NCBI RefSeq assembly: GCF_002075345.1
Contig: NZ_NAEW01000027.1
Location: 1-33,864, forward strand
Length of the DNA: 33,864 bases
Source: Citrobacter braakii
GTDB taxonomy: Bacteria > Pseudomonadota > Gammaproteobacteria > Enterobacterales > Enterobacteriaceae
Reading direction: 5' to 3'
A program made the translations under genes and the position numbers. The notes under the pieces are model-generated. The model saw nothing but the letters and a program-made list of their open reading frames with translations, ran no database searches and was not told where the DNA came from. Positions 23,155 to 29,987 of the stretch are shown piece by piece. The first letter of the stretch is position 1; each line of letters opens with the position of its first letter.

Positions 23155-25604
23155 CATGCATAGGGATCGTACTCTGTGAGAGCCTTACCCTGCTGGCTTT
23201 GCTGCTGCCCATAGTTGAACTGTTTTTTGGTAACAGGAGCGGCATAAGTCAGCACATAGGCGTCGGCATTGTTCGGTGACCGGCCAAGCAATTCTTTCAC
23301 CTCGTCCTTGTCCTGTAAAATCTTCCTGCTGTCCTTCAGCCTGACTTTGTATTCAGGTGCGCTCAGTTCGTCGGCAAGTTCCTGGCTATCCAGTTGCGCA
23401 CCAAGCTTCAGCGCGTCACGGGCGGATTTATACATCTCGCCGCGTTTGTTGCCCATCTCGGGATCTGCCGTACCGCTGCCGAACATTATCAGCGTCCAGT
23501 TGCGCCCCCAGTTATCGCCAACAGATTTAAGACCTGTGCCATAGCCGTAATCGATAAACACAGCGTCAGCCTGGTACTGATCCTCGAAGTCGGCAATCAC
23601 TTTCGCAAACAGCACATCGTCAGTGGTACGCTGCCACTCCCCGAGTTTTTTGCAGTGCAGCCCCTGCCTCAGGTAGATAACTGCGGGGTCTTTACCCTGG
23701 TGAGACGGGTCGACGCCAAGAACTACAGCAGCGTGCTGGACCTGTGCCGGAGTGATAACCCTGCCAACAGCTGGTTGCGTCAGGCCGGATGGAATAAACT
23801 GGTTTTCAGACGCATCAGGGAAGATCCCGCGCACACGGACCTTCACAAAGTCGCTATCCTCGCCGTAGTCGTCCACCCATTTCTGCAACTGCTGCTTGTT
23901 TGTTCCTTCGACAGTACGGCTGTCTATCTGCGCGCACTTCCAGCGGTGCTTGTATTTTCGGAAGCATTCACGGAAACGCCCGGTGTTACGCGTCGGGTTC
24001 CCGAACGCTACCCATATAATTTCGGTGTCTTCGTCCGTAAGCGCACCCTCGGCAACCTCCCACACCAGATCGGCAATGTTGGACGCTTCGTCGAATACCA
24101 CGATGATGCGCTTACGCTCGTTGTGCAGCCCGGCGAACGCCTCGGTGTTGTGCTCAGACCATGGGATTGCGTCAGCGCGCCAGCGTTTGTCGTGACCGGG
24201 ATCGTTGCTGTACATCGCCGTGGCGGTGCAGGTAAACCATTCTTTGGTGATAGCCAGGTTGGACCATTTGATGATTTCCGGCCATGTTTTGGTGCGTAAC
24301 TGGTTGTCGGTGTTGGCGGTCACCACTACCTTGCAGTCTTCACAGGTCGACATGCCCCAGTTAATCAGCATCGAGATGAAGGCACTATTATGCGTGACGA
24401 TATAATCACGGGCCAGGAAAAGACCACCATCAACTTCAAAACAAACACCCGGCCCTTCAGCGGCAGGTTCAATACTCTCAATCCACTTTGTGGTGTACCG
24501 TTTCTCTGCGGCCACTAACTGCTGCTGCTTTCTGTTGATTCTGAATAACCGTGTTTCACCGTCCCAGGTGATATGAGTAGACCAACTGCCAGCACACTTA
24601 TTCGGTTTAAACTTTTCGTTCCTTGCACGCAGACCAAGTGATCGTGCTATTTCGATCACGTCTCGGGTGAGTTGCCTTGATGCAGAAGCAAATGCAGCGC
24701 CGCCGCACGACTTTTCAACCCAACCATCCGTGTCTAGCAAACCCTGAAGAATATTCAACCGCTGTTCAGATTCAATGTAGCGGCGATCGACGCTGGCATT
24801 ATATGTGGTACAGCCAAACAGCCCGGCATTAATCAAATCCACCTTGAGCCCGATGGCGGATCTGGTTGTCCCATTTACTCGTGTTGGGTAGGCGATGTTA
24901 TCCCATACCTCAGGATCAATATTTGTAATTCTACCGCTGGCCTTATCACCATCGCCAAGCCATACCCCATAGGTATAAGGGTCAACAGGAAGCGCCATTG
25001 ATGGGTAAATAACACGAGGGGATGCAGGAATCTCCCACTGCCGTGCCATTGCTGCCCCATTGCTGCGCTTAACTCCGCGCTCAAGGATGTCGATAGTCTC
25101 AAGAACCTCCCAATGCTCCGATCCAGTTCTTCTGGAGTTTCTTCCCCGTACTTTCCAGAGATGGCCAGATGACACTTCTACTGCTGTTCCATCAGAGAAT
25201 ATCACTCGATAAAATGGGCACATATCATAGTTCCGGGTGCCAAGTACCTGAACGGCATTCCCATTCTCACCGAAAAGGAGATCGCCAGGCCTTATATCAG
25301 AAACGCATCGCATCCCTAATGGCGTAGGGACAACATCATCAGGCCTCAATGCCTTCCCAATACCATGACCTGACGCACGAGCTATCAGACAAGGCTCATA
25401 CCTAGTAGCAGGATTTTGGAGATGGTCTCTTATCTCCGCGAAGGTTTCCGCTTGCCATGTTCGCGGACCAACAGCGTGCTCAAGTTCAGTTCCCTGCTCA
25501 CCCCATGGAAATGAATATCTGGCATAACTAAGTGGATCATGGGTAAAACCAGCAATGTCTTCTATCAACTGCTCTTCATATGAAGCTTCCGGTTTATTTT
25601 TCAT
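23154..25604 (-). CDS. Terminase large subunit interrupted by an intein
   Basis: An 816-aa precursor. Removing residues 85-406 (the intein) gives a 494-aa TerL. The Walker A motif is rebuilt only by splicing: residues 79-84 (GHGIGK) join to Ser407 to make GHGIGKS. Walker B is IIVVFDEAS. The nuclease domain shows acidic residues in VVLGVDPSHQG and AVFIDYGYG, and a late Asp in SPNNADAYVL. TerL is the ATP-driven motor and nuclease that packages DNA through the portal. Its start overlaps the terS stop by 4 nt. The unspliced protein could not bind ATP, so packaging depends on intein removal. Confidence 0.93.
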   Translation of the reverse strand: MKNKPEASYEEQLIEDIAGFTHDPLSYARYSFPWGEQGTELEHAVGPRTWQAETFAEIRDHLQNPATRYEPCLIARASGHGIGKALRPDDVVPTPLGMRCVSDIRPGDLLFGENGNAVQVLGTRNYDMCPFYRVIFSDGTAVEVSSGHLWKVRGRNSRRTGSEHWEVLETIDILERGVKRSNGAAMARQWEIPASPRVIYPSMALPVDPYTYGVWLGDGDKASGRITNIDPEVWDNIAYPTRVNGTTRSAIGLKVDLINAGLFGCTTYNASVDRRYIESEQRLNILQGLLDTDGWVEKSCGGAAFASASRQLTRDVIEIARSLGLRARNEKFKPNKCAGSWSTHITWDGETRLFRINRKQQQLVAAEKRYTTKWIESIEPAAEGPGVCFEVDGGLFLARDYIVTHNSAFISMLINWGMSTCEDCKVVVTANTDNQLRTKTWPEIIKWSNLAITKEWFTCTATAMYSNDPGHDKRWRADAIPWSEHNTEAFAGLHNERKRIIVVFDEASNIADLVWEVAEGALTDEDTEIIWVAFGNPTRNTGRFRECFRKYKHRWKCAQIDSRTVEGTNKQQLQKWVDDYGEDSDFVKVRVRGIFPDASENQFIPSGLTQPAVGRVITPAQVQHAAVVLGVDPSHQGKDPAVIYLRQGLHCKKLGEWQRTTDDVLFAKVIADFEDQYQADAVFIDYGYGTGLKSVGDNWGRNWTLIMFGSGTADPEMGNKRGEMYKSARDALKLGAQLDSQELADELSAPEYKVRLKDSRKILQDKDEVKELLGRSPNNADAYVLTYAAPVTKKQFNYGQQQSQQGKALTEYDPYA
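24387..25352 (-). other. Class 3 (WCT) intein with LAGLIDADG homing endonuclease
   Basis: A 322-aa in-frame insert within the TerL P-loop, starting with Ala (ALRPDDVVPTPLGMRCVSD) and ending IVTHN before Ser+1. The first residue is not Cys or Ser. Instead it shows the WCT set of class 3 inteins: Trp66 in block B (SSGHLWKV), Cys304 in block F (GPGVCFEVDGG) and Thr320 just before the terminal His-Asn. Class 3 inteins start splicing from the block F Cys. A homing endonuclease is present with two LAGLIDADG motifs, YGVWLGDGD (128-136) and LQGLLDTDGW (202-211), both with the catalytic Asp. Splicing and homing therefore both look intact. Confidence 0.9.
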
Positions 25605-26197
25605 TCTTCACCACCAGCCTGCTCTTTCACGCGACGGCGGGCTTTCGCCATGCGGTCGGCAATCGTGACAGTGCCGGATACCTCAAGGCGCTCTTTGAAC
25701 GCGTTAACGTCCACGTGTTTACCAATCAGCTCCAAGTTCTTCACCTTGTCAGGCCATTTGATTTTTTTCAGGATGCCAACCAGCTCTTTCTCGTCTCCAC
25801 GGCCTTCGAACATGTCGGCCAGTTCGAAACCTGTCAGGTACTGCCGCCAGACCTTAGGCCATTCCGAAACCGGCTTGATGCTCATATCGTCGTTCAGGAT
25901 GTCGATCACATCCATCTGGTCAATTTCCACCAGACGGAGTAGCACATAATCAGCACTGACTCGCAGGCGCTTGTTGCGCTCTTCCATAAGTTCGGCGATC
26001 CGTTTCTGGATGCGCTCATCACGCATCATGACACTGGCCTTGACCGCTGCCGTGTTTGGCGAAAATCCTGCGTTAATCGCTGCCTGAGTCTGATTCTCAG
26101 GGCATTTTGTATATTCCTGCGCGTAAGCCTCCTGCATCGCTGTAAGTGGCTTATACTGCGTTGATTTGCGTTTTGGTGCTTTTGGTTCTGCGGGCAT
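25601..26197 (-). CDS. Terminase small subunit
   Basis: A 198-aa protein starting at ATG 26197 (GGTGG 5 nt upstream); the open frame extends to 26245 across an operator repeat and is less likely. After a basic N-terminus (EPKAPKRKSTQYKPL), the region MQEAYAQEYTKCPENQTQAAINAGFSPNTAAVKASVMM is a helix-turn-helix typical of Terminase_2-type small subunits. These bind the packaging site and hand DNA to TerL. A C-terminal region of charged helices follows. It overlaps terL by 4 nt. A pac site is usually in or near this gene, but none can be recognised by eye. Confidence 0.85.
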   Translation of the reverse strand: MPAEPKAPKRKSTQYKPLTAMQEAYAQEYTKCPENQTQAAINAGFSPNTAAVKASVMMRDERIQKRIAELMEERNKRLRVSADYVLLRLVEIDQMDVIDILNDDMSIKPVSEWPKVWRQYLTGFELADMFEGRGDEKELVGILKKIKWPDKVKNLELIGKHVDVNAFKERLEVSGTVTIADRMAKARRRVKEQAGGEE

Positions 26198-26198
26198 T

Positions 26199-26233
26199 GT
26201 TACCACCGAAGTAATAATTACCGTTTTGGTAAT
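26199..26233. promoter_or_regulatory. Operator-like inverted repeats upstream of terS
   Basis: A perfect copy, ATTACC-GTTTT-GGTAAT, lies at 26217-26233. A weaker one, GTTACC-ACCGA-AGTAAT at 26199-26215, overlaps the terS ribosome binding site. Almost the same weak copy occurs before the next gene upstream (26642-26658). Confidence 0.7.
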
Positions 26234-26251
26234 AGTAACACGCAAAACAAA

Positions 26252-26269
26252 GCCGCCATAGTCGGCGGC
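26252..26269 (-). terminator. Terminator between the accessory operon and terS
   Basis: On the minus strand GCCGCC-GACTAT-GGCGGC is followed by TTTGTTTTG. It lies after the 110-aa gene and before terS, so part of the accessory-gene transcription should end here. The T-run is imperfect. Confidence 0.6.
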
Positions 26270-26292
26270 CGTTGCAATTTATTGTCGCTATC

Positions 26293-26304
26293 GTGACATG
26301 TCAC
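26293..26304. repeat. 12-bp palindrome GTGACATGTCAC (copy 3)
   Basis: It begins 2 nt after the stop codon of the 110-aa gene (minus strand) and lies 23 nt before its terminator hairpin. Confidence 0.85.
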
Positions 26305-26306
26305 AC

Positions 26307-26639
26307 TTATAATTTGGTCTCATGCCAGCCACGCGTCACCCAACATGCCGAATCACCATCGCACGGACACGACTTAACCGGCAGCGCATCGCCGCACTTA
26401 CCACAGCGGTTAGCACTGATTGACTTGATGCGACCACGAACGCGGGCATCATCCTGGCGGATAAGCAACGCGATGTACTCGTTCATGTCATACGGCGCCC
26501 GACCAGAGCGACGGGCGGCGCAGTTTCTCGCCAGCATCTCCAGTTCCTGCTCGTCGAGTTGCAATTCCAGCTTGCGGTTACCAGATTCAGCCTGGCGGGC
26601 ACGCTGCGCGGCTTTGCGTTCTGCTGCGGATTTAGCCAT
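26307..26639 (-). CDS. 110-aa protein with possible zinc-binding C-terminus
   Basis: The N-terminal half is basic and helical (AERKAAQRARQAESGNRKLELQLDEQELEMLARNC), reminiscent of ribbon-helix-helix-type DNA-binding proteins. A conserved-looking stretch, RSGRAPYDMNEYIALLI, follows. The C-terminus is Cys-rich (CGKCG...CPCDGDSACW) and could bind zinc. It lies directly upstream of terS and might act as a regulator or packaging accessory; this is inference. A 19-nt segment of its mRNA (26343-26361) is exactly complementary to the structured RNA at 22076-22094. Confidence 0.65.
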   Translation of the reverse strand: MAKSAAERKAAQRARQAESGNRKLELQLDEQELEMLARNCAARRSGRAPYDMNEYIALLIRQDDARVRGRIKSISANRCGKCGDALPVKSCPCDGDSACWVTRGWHETKL

Positions 26640-26889
26640 TGCTTACCGCCGAAGTAATCGTATTAAACGGGCAAGCAACCCCTATTGGGTGGCGACCGTT
26701 ACAGATAAAGCAACGGATAGTGTTTAGCGGCTCATGGTTGCTCACCACCTGCTCGCGTTCTTCCTGTTCGCTTAGTGCATCACGGAAGGCCACTGCAACA
26801 ACCTTGCCACCGAACGCCTCCATATGAGCATGCACAGGAGGCTCTTTACCGTCTTCAAAATCAATAACGAAGGTTAACTTTCCCATCAC
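26632..26889 (-). CDS. 85-aa protein with Cys/His cluster
   Basis: Not recognised. The N-terminus forms a small beta-like region (GKLTFVIDFEDGKEPPVHAHMEAFGGKVVAVAF). The C-terminus has CFICNGRHPIGVACPF, a Cys-x2-Cys...His...Cys arrangement that could hold one zinc ion. Both ends overlap neighbouring genes (4 nt upstream, 8 nt downstream), so it belongs to the accessory operon. Several genes in this stretch encode Cys-rich small proteins. Confidence 0.6.
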   Translation of the reverse strand: MMGKLTFVIDFEDGKEPPVHAHMEAFGGKVVAVAFRDALSEQEEREQVVSNHEPLNTIRCFICNGRHPIGVACPFNTITSAVSNG

Positions 26890-27446
26890 TTATCCCCTTC
26901 TGACAGTTTTTGCATAGCACCAGCGTAACGCTGCATCCCATGCTCAAGCGCCGACTTCACCTCCTGCTGCGGTGATGCTGGCAGCGGAATCCAGTGTGTT
27001 ACATCGCAACTTGGCAGACTAATTTCATCGCCAAGCCATCCCTGACACTCAGACCAGCACTGCACGTAATATCCGTACTCAGTATTTACTGCGCACCACT
27101 GAGCGTCTTCAGGCATCCTCTCGCTTACCTGAATCCAACAATCCGGCGTTACCGAAGAGTTGCCAGCCTGAAGCATGCCGGTGAGGCAATCGCAATCAAT
27201 GAGTATTGGTTCTCCCCATGGCTGAACTCCGCCACTATCCGTCATTCCAGTATCATTACATTTAAGGCACGCCACAGGCTCTGCGCCAAACGCAGCAATA
27301 GCCCAATCAATCACCTTCACAGCATCAGCCATTGCGTAGCCGAGATTACCGTCGTCGCTTTGTGCTGATGCTTTGCTGAGTATTTCGCTTATCTGGCGCA
27401 GGCGATCGAGTGATACATGACCGTGCGCCGGGTGGTTAGTTGTCAT
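26886..27446 (-). CDS. DUF551-domain phage protein
   Basis: A 186-aa protein. Near the middle it reads WIQVSERMPEDAQWCAVNTEYGYYVQCW and later VTHWIPLPASPQ, the defining start and end of DUF551 domains common in enterobacterial phage accessory regions. Their function is unknown. The preceding part holds a CLKCNDTGMTD...CDCL cluster that might bind metal. It is part of the leftward accessory operon and overlaps the next gene by 4 nt. Confidence 0.75.
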   Translation of the reverse strand: MTTNHPAHGHVSLDRLRQISEILSKASAQSDDGNLGYAMADAVKVIDWAIAAFGAEPVACLKCNDTGMTDSGGVQPWGEPILIDCDCLTGMLQAGNSSVTPDCWIQVSERMPEDAQWCAVNTEYGYYVQCWSECQGWLGDEISLPSCDVTHWIPLPASPQQEVKSALEHGMQRYAGAMQKLSEGDK

Positions 27447-27456
27447 GGGTTAGTCC

Positions 27457-27732
27457 TCACCAGAGATACTGTAGACAGGTTGCTTTGAATGCTCCGCGAA
27501 CACCTTCACGCGATTCGTAGTAGTAGGTTGAGTAGCCAGCGCGCGGAACTGCCTTCATCCACTTGTTGGCGCAAAACTCGGCCTTATCGAAGCATTCTCG
27601 CTCATCTTCTTCAATCTCACCCTGGCGAATGGCTTCGTCGATAAGCTCAGCCTTACTGACTTCTGCGTGGGCCATGAGCGTTACGCATTCGTCACTCTTC
27701 AGTAGCTGCACTACAAAGTTAACGTTTTCCAT
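27457..27732 (-). CDS. 91-aa hypothetical phage protein
   Basis: Not recognised. It is acidic and mixed helical, with a run IDEAIRQGEIEEDERECFDKAEFC and an aromatic stretch GYSTYYYESREG near the end. It follows the preceding gene by 1 nt and is 10 nt before the DUF551 gene, so it is embedded in the accessory operon. No signal peptide or membrane segment is seen. Confidence 0.6.
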   Translation of the reverse strand: MENVNFVVQLLKSDECVTLMAHAEVSKAELIDEAIRQGEIEEDERECFDKAEFCANKWMKAVPRAGYSTYYYESREGVRGAFKATCLQYLW

Positions 27733-27733
27733 C

Positions 27734-28066
27734 TCACTCCCCCTTCACGCCAATGCCAGCGGCGGTAAGCGCTTTGTTGTAGTTGTTCTGGCAGTCGATA
27801 TAACCTTTCGCGTAATCCTCAGAACCGCCATAGTGGACAATCTGGAAGTCATCGAATTGCTTTACTGCAACCGTCCGCGCCTCCAGTTCTGCTATGCGCT
27901 TCTCTGCGGCTTCCAGCTCATCCAGCAGCGCCAGAACTGTCAAAGGAGTGACGATGGCAGCGAATCTCTTATTGGCCTCGATGCCTTTCGTGTAACGTTT
28001 GATGATGCCAAGCTCATGCGCATCAGTTGCTAATTGGCGCAGCGCCTGTTTGTCGAGTGCCGTCAT
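27734..28066 (-). CDS. Ead/Ea22-like phage protein
   Basis: A 110-aa helical protein carrying VLALLDELEAAEKRIAELEARTVAVK, the coiled-coil core widespread in Ea22/ead-like accessory proteins of lambdoid and related phages. The function of that group is not established. It overlaps the upstream winged-helix-like gene by 4 nt. Confidence 0.6.
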   Translation of the reverse strand: MTALDKQALRQLATDAHELGIIKRYTKGIEANKRFAAIVTPLTVLALLDELEAAEKRIAELEARTVAVKQFDDFQIVHYGGSEDYAKGYIDCQNNYNKALTAAGIGVKGE

Positions 28067-28275
28067 TGGGCTGCCTCCCAGCAGATTTGAACCGCATAAC
28101 TGCTTTTCACTCGCTTCACTGCACCGAGAGCCTCAAGCTTTTTCAGGCGGCGCAGCACATACGCTGTCTTTGTTCCCTTGTAGTTATCGCGTAACCAGTG
28201 AGTGACCACATAGGTCATGCAATTGCCATGGTCACGAAGCACCTGGATGATTTCTTCATCGGTTGGTTTGCTCAT
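28063..28275 (-). CDS. Small winged-helix-like protein
   Basis: A 70-aa basic protein with a pattern suggesting a winged helix: a first helix (DEEIIQVLRDHGNCMTYVVTHWL), a likely recognition helix (KTAYVLRRLKKLEALGAV) and a short wing (KRVKSSYAVQICW). It may be a small DNA-binding regulator of the accessory operon. The domain call is from pattern only. It overlaps both neighbours by 4 nt. Confidence 0.55.
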   Translation of the reverse strand: MSKPTDEEIIQVLRDHGNCMTYVVTHWLRDNYKGTKTAYVLRRLKKLEALGAVKRVKSSYAVQICWEAAQ

Positions 28276-28787
28276 AGCGCGGATCCTTTGCGAAGCTGGG
28301 CGGCGAAGTCACCGCAGATAGTTGCTGCTGCATCAAGCCCAATTTGTTCGTCCTGATAGCAATTAACGATGGCGCTGCTGATTTTCAGGCAAGCCTCATC
28401 TACCGCACTGGCCCGCACTTCAGCCAGGAAAGCGTCGGTGGCTGGGGCTTTTCCAGCTTTGCGCTCAATGGCGCATTGAAGACCTTGAATGGCATCCACA
28501 ACGCGACTGCTGTCAAGATAGGTCTTACTACGATATACGTGCCTCATAACATCTGATGCGCACTCTTTCACGGTTACACTCTCCGCCGCCAGCTCCCTGC
28601 ACTTGCTCTCGGCGTTAGCGAGCTGTACTGCCTGATTGGTTGAGCGAACAAACTGCACTTCAAGCTGTGTAGCCAGATCGCTAATCAGTTGCGCCAGGCT
28701 GCGCACGTCGACAGCACCGCATGATGCTTTCAATTCAGCAGCGCGCTCATGTCCTAACTTCGCCAACTCAATGATATTGCTTCCCAT
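28272..28787 (-). CDS. Helical accessory protein, Ea22-like C-terminus
   Basis: A 171-aa all-helical protein. Its C-terminal part, ATDAFLAEVRASAVDEACLKI, is a phrase common at the ends of Ea22-type proteins in enterobacterial phages. The N-terminal half is a coiled coil (LAQLISDLATQLEVQFVRS, LANAESKCRELAAESVTV). Function unknown. It starts 61 bp after the nuclease-like gene and overlaps the next gene by 4 nt. Confidence 0.6.
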   Translation of the reverse strand: MGSNIIELAKLGHERAAELKASCGAVDVRSLAQLISDLATQLEVQFVRSTNQAVQLANAESKCRELAAESVTVKECASDVMRHVYRSKTYLDSSRVVDAIQGLQCAIERKAGKAPATDAFLAEVRASAVDEACLKISSAIVNCYQDEQIGLDAAATICGDFAAQLRKGSAL

Positions 28788-28848
28788 TATTACCCTCGCT
28801 TACCCGTATAAGTTATTGATTAGTTTGATAACTAAAAGGATCGTCGAT

Positions 28849-29193
28849 TTAGAACTCTTCGACGCTCCACCCTCCACCAGCTTTCTTCGGCTTAACCGTT
28901 ACCCCGATGATGCGAAACGGGTATTGGTCTGCTGCGACTTTGGTTTTCACCCTGGCGTCGTCAGTCCAGAAACCCTTCACTTCGTGCAGTTCCATCTCAC
29001 CGGTGGTGAGCATCACTGCGAAGTCAGGCGTGTAGAACGTGTTATCAGCCAGGCGAAGCTTGATACCTTCGAACCGATACCAGGCTATTTCCCCTGCATG
29101 CTTGAGTAACTCAAGGTGCTTGCAGTAAGCCGATTCGGTTTTATTCATCTGGCCCGTCTTGAGCCTTCCGAGTGCCTGCAACTGCCTTTTCAT
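28849..29193 (-). CDS. Small PD-(D/E)xK nuclease-like protein (DUF1064 type)
   Basis: A 114-aa protein with YTPDFAVM followed by MELHEVKGFW. This Pro-Asp then Glu-x-Lys spacing is the PD-(D/E)xK nuclease core, and the overall pattern fits the DUF1064 phage family, thought to act in recombination or resolution of DNA branches. It is the first gene of the leftward accessory operon. GAGAGG, its ribosome binding site, lies inside an operator-like repeat (29196-29212), so repressor binding or RNA folding there could affect it. Confidence 0.75.
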   Translation of the reverse strand: MKRQLQALGRLKTGQMNKTESAYCKHLELLKHAGEIAWYRFEGIKLRLADNTFYTPDFAVMLTTGEMELHEVKGFWTDDARVKTKVAADQYPFRIIGVTVKPKKAGGGWSVEEF

Positions 29194-29195
29194 GA

Positions 29196-29274
29196 TTTAC
29201 CTCTCAGGTAATTTAAAACCACAAACGAGTTAATTTCAATAGCTATGCGCATATTTTATTACCTTTTTGGTAAT
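29196..29274 (-). promoter_or_regulatory. Leftward promoter with two operator-like repeats
   Basis: On the minus strand TTGAAA (29239-29234) and TTAAAT (29216-29211) are 17 bp apart. The copy TTTACC-TCTCA-GGTAAT (29196-29212) overlaps the -10 edge and ribosome binding site. A perfect copy, ATTACC-TTTTT-GGTAAT (29258-29274), lies upstream of the -35. Confidence 0.65.
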
Positions 29275-29285
29275 TAATTAGATGT

Positions 29286-29305
29286 AAAAAAATGCGCTGC
29301 TGCGC
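29286..29305 (-). terminator. Terminator after the replication gene
   Basis: On the minus strand GCGC-AGCA-GCGC is followed by A and seven T's, just past the DnaT-like gene stop. It separates the early and accessory leftward operons. Confidence 0.7.
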
Positions 29306-29318
29306 TACATAAATCGTT

Positions 29319-29987
29319 TTACTTCCTGATGTTACATATGTGTCTTGCCAACTTCTGCTGCCACTGAAACTGGTTTAGCTTGTCGTCTTCGCAAACCCAG
29401 AAGTCGATAAACGATGTAAGTTCAGTTTCTCTCACCCCCCTTTCAACAGGAGTACCCCATTCCTTCGATTTTTCTACAAAGTCTGGATCTGGATTCCACC
29501 CATCAAACATGGCGAACTGTTCTCCAGGAAAGTTATCCACAGATTTTTCTTCGCGCGCGTTATGAGTGGGGTTTATATGGGGTTTAATATCTTCTCTTCT
29601 CTTCTCTTCTCTGGTCCGCTTTTTGTCCGCATCTGAAGCGGACGTTTTGCGGACATTTCTCTTCCTGTCTGCGTCCTGCGCACGACGCTTTGCAGACTGT
29701 CCGTTATGGGCTTCAAAGCGCGGCATTACTAGGCTTTCTCCATTTTCTTCGAGCCATCCTACGGCCATCATTGCCCGTGAAAATCCAGGGAAGCCGATCA
29801 GGTCGTCGAGAGTCTCCGCACTGTATCCGTCAAGAAAGCCGTCAACAGAGTGGACATCGAAAAGACACCATGCGGAATGTAGTCCGCCAACTATCCGTAA
29901 TCTGTCCGCTTTCAATGCGGACGCCATGCGGACAACTTTCGGATGTGTGTGCAAATCTGCACGCATCTTGATCCAGTCACCGGCCAT
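29319..29987 (-). CDS. Replication protein with DnaT-like C-terminal domain
   Basis: A 222-aa protein. The N-terminal part (MAGDWIKMRADLHTHPKVVRMA, GGLHSAWCLFDVHS) matches the winged-helix region of phage replication proteins in this class. A basic Lys/Arg linker follows. The C-terminal FDGWNPDPDF...ELTSFIDFWVCEDDKLNQFQWQQKLARHI is the DnaT-type domain that binds ssDNA and helps load host DnaB. It is likely the phage origin or initiator function; no iterons are evident inside it. It overlaps the methyltransferase gene by 11 nt. Confidence 0.8.
   Translation of the reverse strand: MAGDWIKMRADLHTHPKVVRMASALKADRLRIVGGLHSAWCLFDVHSVDGFLDGYSAETLDDLIGFPGFSRAMMAVGWLEENGESLVMPRFEAHNGQSAKRRAQDADRKRNVRKTSASDADKKRTREEKRREDIKPHINPTHNAREEKSVDNFPGEQFAMFDGWNPDPDFVEKSKEWGTPVERGVRETELTSFIDFWVCEDDKLNQFQWQQKLARHICNIRK

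Noticed and set aside
23394..24299. Plus-strand 301-aa ORF opposite terL
   Set aside because: It is antisense to the conserved TerL motor and nuclease region, has no ribosome binding site and no recognisable protein pattern; a shadow of TerL codon use.
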